NCBI GenBank assembly: GCA_000739535.1
Contig: DF820465.1
Coordinates: 863,596-927,595, forward strand
Reading direction: 5' to 3'
Source of the DNA: Candidatus Vecturithrix granuli
Lineage (GTDB): Bacteria; Moduliflexota; Moduliflexia; Moduliflexales; Moduliflexaceae
DNA: 64,000 bases
Below the pieces are notes generated by a model that was not told where the DNA came from, searched no databases, and saw only the letters and a program-made list of their open reading frames with translations. The position numbers and the translations under genes were made by a program. Positions 27,438 to 36,269 of this stretch are shown piece after piece (position 1 is the stretch's first letter; every line of letters starts with the position of its first letter).

Positions 27438-27572
27438 GATTGCCCGCAAAACAGGCGAAGCAAGCGAAAGCAGACTACAACGGATTGAAGAATTTAACGG
27501 ATAATGAAAAGTCAATCCGTTCCATTCCTTTATCCGTTGTAGTCCCCTTTCGCGTGTTTCGTGGGCTGAGTA
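27438..27572. repeat. Long inverted repeat between the DHOD-like gene and bshC
   Basis: The inner arms ACTACAACGGAT and ATCCGTTGTAGT pair exactly, with further pairing inside (AACGGAT/ATCCGTT) and an imperfect outer stem (GCCCGCAAAACAGGCGAAG against the mirror of CGCGTGTTTCGTGGGC). It covers most of the 230-base spacer and has the ACTAC ends seen in the other hairpin repeats. Confidence 0.5.
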
Positions 27573-27600
27573 GTGACTAAATTTTGAAAGGAAAACATAC

Positions 27601-28827
27601 GTGGAAAAAAATGTTGTCACCGGCCAGCAACTCGGATTGTTAGGCGGCCCGCTTTATACAACTTACAAGGTGCTTGGGGCTATTCATTACGCCCGTGAAA
27701 TCGGTGGAAACCATATCTACTGGTTAGAAAGTAATGACGCTGATTTCAGCGAGATCAACCATATTGACTATCTTGACGCTAACAGCGAACTGCGTACTTT
27801 AACCTGGGATATTGACTCGCAAGGTTATTCCTGTGGACTCATAGAAGTAGATTCCTTGCTCGTCGCGCTCCTGAACGAATTCTTCGATACGCTGCGGCAA
27901 ACTGAATTCACGCCGGCCTTGCGCGAACTCGCCTTACGCTGTTATGTTCCGGGATATACGTTAGGCAAAGCCTCCTGTCTGCTCGCTAAAGCCCTGTTCG
28001 GGCGTTTCGACATCGAATTGTTCGATCCGTCCAAACACATGTTTAAAGCCTTTATCAAATCCTTTCTGCTGCGCGAAGCCGAACGCACACCGGTTGGCGA
28101 ACAGTGTAATCTCTTTTGCATGCAAGGTAAACGCCGCGAATCGGTGTTCAAAGCTAAAGACGGATATTACCTGCGCGATGGCAGCCGGGTGAATTTGGAA
28201 GAGTATGATCTGGTGCCAAACGTGAAAACGCGCAATGTGTGCCAGGATGCTTATTTTGATACGCACACCTATATTGCTGGTCCCGGAGAAGTCAAATATA
28301 TCCAGGAACTTGATCCGATATATGAATTTCACGGCGTGCGCAAAGCCAATGTCGTGCCCCGCATGTCCGTTACTCTGCTTGAACCCAAAACGCTGCGCTT
28401 ATTAAACAAACACGCGATTGAGCTGCAAGATGCGCTGATATTGGAGAAGCCGAAGCTGGTGAAAAAGGTGTTGAAAGCCCAAACCGGGTTTGACTACAAA
28501 GAACTGACCCAACGCGCGCGGCAATTAACAAAAGAATATTTAACGGCGGTTCAGCAGCTTGGCGTCAATATTTCGAAAATGGAGCGTTGTTTGTATGAAG
28601 CGATTAAAGAAGATTTAGGTGAACAGCGGTCACGGGAAAAAGCCAGACTGGAAAAAACCCTCAAAGACGCTGAAACGCTTTCTGATCTGTTGATACCCTT
28701 TGGGCAGCGCCAGGAACGGGTATTTAACCTCTTTTATTACATGAATTTGTACGGCGGCCTGGCGTTGATTGACTGGCTGTACGCGCGTTACGATCCGGCG
28801 TTGGAGACACTGGAAATCTCATCATAA
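27601..28827 (+). CDS. bshC: BshC-like bacillithiol biosynthesis protein, short form
   Basis: It matches the BshC (YllA) family along its length. VVTGQQLGLLGGPLYTTYK is the family signature, WLESNDADFSEINH its metal/HxGH-like region, and YIAGPGEVKYIQELDPIYE, VVPRMSVTLLEP and QERVFNLFYYMNLYG are family blocks. BshC adds cysteine to GlcN-malate, the last step of bacillithiol synthesis. It starts at GTG 27601 with AAAGGA upstream and has 408 residues. Family members usually have about 530 and carry some 60-90 residues before the TGQQ motif, which are absent here. No bshA or bshB is in the window. Confidence 0.88.
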   Translation: MEKNVVTGQQLGLLGGPLYTTYKVLGAIHYAREIGGNHIYWLESNDADFSEINHIDYLDANSELRTLTWDIDSQGYSCGLIEVDSLLVALLNEFFDTLRQTEFTPALRELALRCYVPGYTLGKASCLLAKALFGRFDIELFDPSKHMFKAFIKSFLLREAERTPVGEQCNLFCMQGKRRESVFKAKDGYYLRDGSRVNLEEYDLVPNVKTRNVCQDAYFDTHTYIAGPGEVKYIQELDPIYEFHGVRKANVVPRMSVTLLEPKTLRLLNKHAIELQDALILEKPKLVKKVLKAQTGFDYKELTQRARQLTKEYLTAVQQLGVNISKMERCLYEAIKEDLGEQRSREKARLEKTLKDAETLSDLLIPFGQRQERVFNLFYYMNLYGGLALIDWLYARYDPALETLEISS

Positions 28828-28924
28828 AAAAACGTAAGATTTTTCTCTTGACATCTCTTGCGCTGACAGAACGAAATCCATTCTTACTTATTCATGATTC
28901 CTGTAGTTTTTATAACCCCTGTGA

Positions 28925-30373
<1,449 letters not shown>

Positions 30374-30374
30374 T

Positions 30375-30806
30375 ATGCTCGAACGAACATTGATCATTAT
30401 TAAACCAGACGCGATCAAACGTGAATTGATCGGTGAAATTTTACTGCGCTTTGAAAACGCCGGATTGCACGTGCTGGCAATGAAAATGGTACAGGTGAGT
30501 AAACGGGATGCTGAAAAATTTTACGCTGAACATGCCGGTAAATCCTTTTTTGAAAAATTAACCACGCTCCTGTCGTCAACGCCGATTATTCCAGTGGTAC
30601 TTTCCGGTGAGAATGCGATTGCCCACGTGCGCAAGATCATGGGTGCGACCAACCCTGTTGACGCTGAGGAAGGGACGATTCGGCATGATCTGGCGCTCGA
30701 TGGCACGCAGAATTCGGTGCACGGGTCAGATAGCCCTGACTCTGCCGCCCGCGAAATCGCGTTTTTCTTTAATACTCTTGAAATTTTCGAAAATCGAGAG
30801 GGATAA
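30375..30806 (+). CDS. ndk: Nucleoside diphosphate kinase
   Basis: 143 residues from [20 protein letters not shown]. The catalytic His lies in the [16 protein letters not shown] signature, and the nucleotide-binding Lys in IIKPDA. It balances NTP pools by phosphate transfer through the His. It starts immediately after proS, so translational coupling is likely. A longer frame reaching back into proS lacks support. Confidence 0.96.
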   Translation: MLERTLIIIKPDAIKRELIGEILLRFENAGLHVLAMKMVQVSKRDAEKFYAEHAGKSFFEKLTTLLSSTPIIPVVLSGENAIAHVRKIMGATNPVDAEEGTIRHDLALDGTQNSVHGSDSPDSAAREIAFFFNTLEIFENREG

Positions 30807-30817
30807 AGATTATTTCA

Positions 30818-30942
30818 AAGAAGTCATCGAATAACACGAATAGCACGAATGTGTTCAAAATTCTGAAAAAAACCAGAGCTGTGCAGATGTTCTTACATGA
30901 GCATACGTCATTCGTTATCTTCGTATCATTCGATGACTTCTT
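30818..30942. repeat. 34-bp imperfect inverted repeat between convergent genes
   Basis: AAGAAGTCATCGAATAACAC (from 30818) mirrors GTATCATTCGATGACTTCTT (ending 30942); over the full 34 bases about seven differ. The spacer is 57 bases. It lies between ndk and the convergent antitoxin gene and could be a two-way terminator or a small repeat element. Confidence 0.5.
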
Positions 30943-30966
30943 CCACCATTTGAATTATGGACGAAG

Positions 30967-31200
30967 CTATTTTGCCTCTTCCAGTCGTATTTCTTCCTGT
31001 TTTCTGCGGGCGAATTCTTCGCTGCTTGAAAGACGATGAGCATATTTGCCGCATAATGTATCAATGACATCCGGGGCAGGAACCATCTCTCTGGGCTTAT
31101 GTTCCAAAAATCTCACAAAATCGAAAATCTCCGCAAGCTGAAACATATTCAGGTATTGCAGATGCTCTACAATCTGTTGTTGTAACTGTCCATTCATCAT
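30967..31200 (-). CDS. Orphan VapB/DUF2281-like antitoxin
   Basis: 77 residues. The first half (QQIVEHLQYLNMFQLAEIFD, FVRFLEHK) resembles the dimerising helices of DUF2281/VapB-like antitoxins. The C-terminal part, GKYAHRLSSSEEFARRKQEE, is the toxin-wrapping tail typical of VapB proteins. No PIN toxin lies on either side. It follows the radical SAM gene by 43 bases on the same strand and might be the fourth gene of that operon, or a relic of a lost TA pair. Confidence 0.6.
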   Translation of the reverse strand: MMNGQLQQQIVEHLQYLNMFQLAEIFDFVRFLEHKPREMVPAPDVIDTLCGKYAHRLSSSEEFARRKQEEIRLEEAK

Positions 31201-31243
31201 GAATGCCTCTTCTCAGAAAATGTGTTCTGCGCGACAATCCGCG

Positions 31244-32563
31244 TCATTCACGTTCTCTTTCCTCCGCATATTTCAGCAGCCGCAGCCCTTCCAGGCGCAG
31301 CACTTCCGGGTATAAGGCTTTGTAAATGTTGCAATGCGGCGATTTCACGTCATACCGTCTGGTCGCGCGATAGGTTTCCAGCGGGCAGCCGCCGGCGCAC
31401 CAGTATTTCCACTGACATTCCCGGCATTCCTCTTTCTCGTCAACCACCAGATTTTGAATCCCCTCAGTATCCACTCGCAGATCTGCCAGCGGATCTGCCG
31501 TGTAAATGTTCGTGACCGGCTTGTCCATTTGCATCTGACATTTTGCCACGCGTCCAAAGGGATCAACCACCAAATAACTATGCCCCACGCTGCACCGCCG
31601 CAAGTGCGGCGCGGTAAAATTCGCCATGTCCGCTAGCGACGTCAACAAACTTCTTTTGGGCAGATTCGATTCAATCACCTTGTACGCGGCTAACATGCTC
31701 TCGATAAACTGTCCTTCATCAAGCTGCAAGTCCTCGTGACAGACCGAACACGTATTTTCACGATAGAAATTCAAGCTAAACGGCAGCTCCTGCGCTAACA
31801 CATAAGCCAGCAATTCCGGTAACTGCGCTACATTGCGGCCGCTGACCGTGATCGTGATTTCCGGCGTCAAGCCGCCCTCCAACGCCAACTCAACCCCCCG
31901 CAGCGCATCAGCCGCAGTATCGCGTCCGTCAGGATAGATGCGTTGGACAAGACTCCCGGAGTTTTCCGAAACTCCGGGAGTCTGAAAATGATCTACCGAA
32001 ACCATCAATCGCAGCCCCAAGTCCCGCATCTCCCGCACCATTGCTTGCGTCAACAACGTTCCATTGCTCAACACCACTCCATCCAGATCAAGATCATGCT
32101 GCTCTGCCAATTTCCGCGCATAACCGTGCAATTCTTTGACCAGCGGAAATCGTAGCAGCGGCTCGCCCCCCGCGTATTTGAACTTGACCTCACGATAGCC
32201 ATGCCTCAACGCCGAGCGCATTGTCGCCTCAATCGCCGCCTTGCCGGTGTCAAGCGACATTTCTGCCTGCGTATGGGGCAAATAACAATAGGCGCAGCGC
32301 AGATTACAGCGGTCAGTGACATGCAGCCAGGCAACTAAAGTTTGAGGCAGTTCTGTAGCGTATTCTGAATTCAATGGGTATTTCACAAGATGAGGAGTAA
32401 CAGAGTATGATTGCATTGATAGCTTCGTGTAAGATTGTACAGATTCTTGTATCAAAACGTTTCCACAGGCACAATCACATTGACCGGTAATGGATGCGAC
32501 CACGTGAACTTGAGAAATTATACAGGGATACTCTGTTATGTTTAATCCGGGATTATGCTTCAT
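31244..32563 (-). CDS. Radical SAM/SPASM-domain maturase-like protein
   Basis: 439 residues. The radical SAM cluster motif is CNLRCAYC (Cys86, Cys90, Cys93), followed by YAGGEPLLRF (SAM-binding GGEP). C-terminal SPASM Cys residues lie in RRCSVGHS, VAKCQMQ, EECRECQWKYWCAGGCPLE and SPHCNIYK. Such enzymes often modify peptides or proteins, as anaerobic sulfatase-maturing enzymes and RiPP maturases do. The N-terminal 75 residues are an unusual extension with a Cys cluster (QCDCACGN at 28-35). The ATG has AGAGGAA upstream and overlaps the end of the STAND gene by 11 bases, so it is the third gene of the TIR operon. No obvious precursor peptide was found; its target may be a neighbour protein. Confidence 0.88.
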   Translation of the reverse strand: MKHNPGLNITEYPCIISQVHVVASITGQCDCACGNVLIQESVQSYTKLSMQSYSVTPHLVKYPLNSEYATELPQTLVAWLHVTDRCNLRCAYCYLPHTQAEMSLDTGKAAIEATMRSALRHGYREVKFKYAGGEPLLRFPLVKELHGYARKLAEQHDLDLDGVVLSNGTLLTQAMVREMRDLGLRLMVSVDHFQTPGVSENSGSLVQRIYPDGRDTAADALRGVELALEGGLTPEITITVSGRNVAQLPELLAYVLAQELPFSLNFYRENTCSVCHEDLQLDEGQFIESMLAAYKVIESNLPKRSLLTSLADMANFTAPHLRRCSVGHSYLVVDPFGRVAKCQMQMDKPVTNIYTADPLADLRVDTEGIQNLVVDEKEECRECQWKYWCAGGCPLETYRATRRYDVKSPHCNIYKALYPEVLRLEGLRLLKYAEERERE

Positions 32564-35500
32564 GAGAGCTTTCCTCTACTTTCCAATTTGCCCATTTATA
32601 CATCATTTGAGTAGCAGAGCTATAGGCAATATTCTCTAACTCTTTATGAATAACGAAATCTACGAGTTGCTGCCCTACTGATCGGATGATGTCAGAGGAA
32701 ATTTTATGAAAATCTTGTTCGATGACTGAGAGTCGACTCACTCCGTCTCTATTGGCGTACCACCCATATTCCACAACCAAAGAAATTCCCTGTTTTAATA
32801 GAGCAACAATAGTCTCAACTTTTTTATTGTCATTTTGTCTGAAAACCATTCTGGCAAGACCGATTTTGGCAATTCCTAAATTATTCTGGTCAGGTTCCAT
32901 ATCTTCCTGTTTGAGTAAATCGAGAAATGTCTGGAGCTGTTGGTTATATTCATCAAATCGAGAGTATTGTTGTTGTTCGGCGGCAATCATGATTAATCGA
33001 GCGATTGAAACCAACCAATACAAGTAATCCGGAATCTCTTGAGCAAACTGAATGCTTTTTTTAAAGTGGCCAATTGCAATCGTCCATTTTTTTTGAGACA
33101 TATACAAGCGCCCAAGACGACAATGGGTCATCGCCTTTATATTGTGCGACCCGATATCCAGAGCTTTCTTTAAGTCATGCTCAGCTTCATCTAACTTATG
33201 TATAATCCGAAATAAATTCCCGCGCCAGGCATAAATCAACCCCAACCCCTCTTTATCATCGCGGGTTTTAGAGAGTTTTTCCGCTTTGTAAAACGCCTCA
33301 AACGCAGACTCAGGTTTATCATTACGATAGTATGCTATACCTAACATTGAATAGCCTGCGGCTAAACCGATATCATTTCTGATAGACTTCCAATGCTCTA
33401 TTGCTGAAAGGGCTATGCTGACGGCAGTTTCACGAGTTGCGCTGCTGTTAGAATAGACAAAAGCCAGATTATTGAGAATCCAGCCGTAATCATCCCGAAT
33501 AAAAGGATTTTTGGGACCTTTTTCCTGGTCAAAACACAAGCGTCGGGCTTCAAGGTAATATTTCTGGGCTCTTTTCAAATCTCCTCTTAATCTGTGGATC
33601 CATCCAAGTGCATTGGTTGTTTTTATCACCCAGATGGGTAACCTACTGGTTTCTGCTAATTTTTTCGCCTGTTCAAAATATTGAATACTTGTGCGGAGAT
33701 CTCCCACACGAGTTTTAGCATTGGCACGTTTGAGATACAAATCGATTTGTTGCTCAACCGTCAAATCTGCTTTTTGTAATACCTCTTTGCATTTTGCTTC
33801 TACATCTTCATATTTTCCATCGTCATAACATAGCTGAATCTGGCTTATATCCAGGATAACTTGCTGTACGGGGGACATTTCGTTGTAATGGCGGAAAACC
33901 TTCTCAAAAAGTTTCTTTCTCAGAGAAAAAAACGCAGATGACTTTGTCGCCTCATGAAATAAACTGTCAAAAATGAAGATTGCTTTAGCACATTCTACCC
34001 GCAGAGTATGGTTTAAATATTGCTCCTTGAAATACCAGAGATTCTGTTCGGCCTCATTTATGGATAAAGAGAGCATTAAAACCTCTGTTTTTTGATCTAC
34101 TCTTTCTAAGGCTATCAGTCGCTCTCTCTGTGATTCTATGTGAAGTGAAAGCCTTTGAATTTCGTGTTCGAGATATGGAATGATGCGTTTACTATACCAT
34201 TTTCGGCGCCCTTCATCCGGATCGATGTCAGGCCAGATATGAGTTTGCAACATACGTTCCATTTCATCATGCAGTTTGATATAATTATTCGGAAGCTGTT
34301 TGACAAAGACATAGCCTTTCAATTCTTCAAAAAGCTCTTCAGCGTGTTCTTTTGGAAACAACTCGGCAATCATCGCCGTGTTAACCGGAAAGATATACGC
34401 CATCAGCACGATTAACTCGTTGATCGTGCTCCGCATCTCCTGAAAGTGCATCAATAAATATTTTTCAAATTCCCATTGCCTTTTTTCGGGGAGACTCTCC
34501 CATTTTTCGATCTGTTCTTCAAATACCCACTGTAATGAAATCCCTCGCGCTCGCCATTCCACGGCAAGATCGAGCAAAATCGGTTTTCCTTGCGCGAGTA
34601 CAAGCAGTTTCTCTTCTAATTCAAAGCCTAATTTAAGAGAAATTCGTTTTTGTTTCTCCTGTAGATATTTACGACATTCTACTTTGGAAAGTGGAGACAG
34701 TCTTATCAGATGAATGGGATATGGGAACTGTGAAGTTTGCAACGATTGATTGAGCGTTTCAGCATTACGCCCTGCAAGAAGAACAACAACATTTTCAAGT
34801 TGAGCTAATTTATCCTTCAGGTTATTCCAAATTTCTTCCTCTTTTTTTAATCGTTCAGAGGTGTCAAAAAATAGCACGATCCGTTTCTGTTTTGATATTT
34901 CGTTGACACAATCAGCAAACTCCTTATTGAGACGTTTCTCCTCTTCTTTTAATCGTTCCTGACTCGTCCCCCCTTCCTGCATTTTTTGATAATCCGTCTG
35001 AGCCTGGAAAAATGGTTCAAAGAGATTGGAATTAAGGTGTTTTGCAAGCGTCATCCCCAGACTGAGAGGATTCAGAAGATTGAGATCGTCAAAATCAATG
35101 ATTTCACTTAGGGGAACAATATGTTTTTCTGAATATGATTTTTGTTCATAGAGCGATTTCATCCAGGCAGTCCATCCAATTTCTGACTGTCCCTGAAGGT
35201 ATTCAGGGTTTCTGGCGTGTTCCTTGATATCTAATTGAGTCAACAATCGGGATGTCAGACGATAATGACGTTTAATGGGATGTCCGTAAGCTGCCTGAGT
35301 TGCCAGACGCATGATAATAGCGCCGCTTTCTCTGGGATCAGTTGTCACTGTGGCCTGCCATGGGCTCTCCTTTGCAAGGAACCCGTCAATATCTTTCGTT
35401 GAAAAATCAAAACTATACACCTTAATATCCGTACGTTTCTCCTCAATAATGGCCTGAATAACATTTCTGGCAATGGTGTTCCAGGTTGCCCAGAAGGCTT

Positions 35501-36269
35501 TTACATTCGGGTGCTTCTTGAATAGATTTCTAATTTCTTCAACCGTTCCACATTCGTCTTCTCCGATCTCTCGTTGTCTGACAGAAAATTCTTGTATCAT
35601 ACTGATATCAGGGAATTCGTGTTCTAAGGTTTCTAAAAGATACTTCTTGCGTCTTTCATGTGATTCTGTACCCTTGACTCCGGCAATGATAATTTCTCCC
35701 TGATAATTGATGTCTTTTGCCAACAGCTCAAGAGATAAACGCATCCCGGCTTCTTCTTCGTGAATAACTCGTGTTGTTAAAGCGGGGAGTTTTTGTAACA
35801 GATTATCAAAGGCGAGCACTTTAATATTGTGCTCGTTTGCTTGTTCCAACAAAGGGCGCAGTTGTTCGTTCGTACCATGTCGAATGATCAAAACATCTGG
35901 AGAAGATGAAATAATGGCGTTTAATAACTCGACCATATTATCAATATCATGCTGAGCATCAAACTCACTAAATTTGATGTCTAATTTAGCAGCCATGTCG
36001 CGAACACCTGCGGTGAATTCCTCAGACCATTCATCATCAGTAAATTCCTGAAGGATGGTAATGGTAACATCTTTTCTTTTAATAGGTTCGCGGATAATAC
36101 TGTATTTTGGCTGCAAATATTTTTGCTGTATTTCCTGAAGAAGACGGGTTTTTCCTATGCCGCCGGGGCCATCAATACAAAAAATATGGGATTGATCCGA
36201 ATGTTCGATCACATCGCTTATTTTATTTAACTCATCTTCGCGGCCGATAAAAGCAATAGGTTCAGGCAT
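32553..36269 (-). CDS. STAND-type ATPase interrupted by a type 1 periplasmic-binding domain, with C-terminal TPR repeats
   Basis: 1238 residues with no signal peptide or membrane helix. It begins IAFIGREDELNKI and Walker A DGPGGIGKT (34-41), as in AAA_16/NB-ARC-like ATPases. From about residue 67 to 345 comes a complete ribose/galactose-type periplasmic-binding fold: PDVLIIRHGTNEQLRPLLEQ, NIKVLAFDN, GEIIIAGVKGTESHERRKKY, VKAFWATWNTIARNVIQAI, DIKVYSFDFS. The ATPase then resumes, with Walker B RIVLFFDTSERL near 463-473 and VVVLLAGRN. Beyond 800 are tandem TPR helices (GWIHRLRGDLKRAQKYYLEA, CRLGRLYMSQKKWTIAIGHF). It overlaps the TIR gene by 8 bases. I infer ligand binding by the inserted domain controls ATP-driven switching; its signal output is unknown, perhaps through the TIR partner. 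Confidence 0.9.
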   Translation of the reverse strand: MPEPIAFIGREDELNKISDVIEHSDQSHIFCIDGPGGIGKTRLLQEIQQKYLQPKYSIIREPIKRKDVTITILQEFTDDEWSEEFTAGVRDMAAKLDIKFSEFDAQHDIDNMVELLNAIISSSPDVLIIRHGTNEQLRPLLEQANEHNIKVLAFDNLLQKLPALTTRVIHEEEAGMRLSLELLAKDINYQGEIIIAGVKGTESHERRKKYLLETLEHEFPDISMIQEFSVRQREIGEDECGTVEEIRNLFKKHPNVKAFWATWNTIARNVIQAIIEEKRTDIKVYSFDFSTKDIDGFLAKESPWQATVTTDPRESGAIIMRLATQAAYGHPIKRHYRLTSRLLTQLDIKEHARNPEYLQGQSEIGWTAWMKSLYEQKSYSEKHIVPLSEIIDFDDLNLLNPLSLGMTLAKHLNSNLFEPFFQAQTDYQKMQEGGTSQERLKEEEKRLNKEFADCVNEISKQKRIVLFFDTSERLKKEEEIWNNLKDKLAQLENVVVLLAGRNAETLNQSLQTSQFPYPIHLIRLSPLSKVECRKYLQEKQKRISLKLGFELEEKLLVLAQGKPILLDLAVEWRARGISLQWVFEEQIEKWESLPEKRQWEFEKYLLMHFQEMRSTINELIVLMAYIFPVNTAMIAELFPKEHAEELFEELKGYVFVKQLPNNYIKLHDEMERMLQTHIWPDIDPDEGRRKWYSKRIIPYLEHEIQRLSLHIESQRERLIALERVDQKTEVLMLSLSINEAEQNLWYFKEQYLNHTLRVECAKAIFIFDSLFHEATKSSAFFSLRKKLFEKVFRHYNEMSPVQQVILDISQIQLCYDDGKYEDVEAKCKEVLQKADLTVEQQIDLYLKRANAKTRVGDLRTSIQYFEQAKKLAETSRLPIWVIKTTNALGWIHRLRGDLKRAQKYYLEARRLCFDQEKGPKNPFIRDDYGWILNNLAFVYSNSSATRETAVSIALSAIEHWKSIRNDIGLAAGYSMLGIAYYRNDKPESAFEAFYKAEKLSKTRDDKEGLGLIYAWRGNLFRIIHKLDEAEHDLKKALDIGSHNIKAMTHCRLGRLYMSQKKWTIAIGHFKKSIQFAQEIPDYLYWLVSIARLIMIAAEQQQYSRFDEYNQQLQTFLDLLKQEDMEPDQNNLGIAKIGLARMVFRQNDNKKVETIVALLKQGISLVVEYGWYANRDGVSRLSVIEQDFHKISSDIIRSVGQQLVDFVIHKELENIAYSSATQMMYKWANWKVEESSHEA

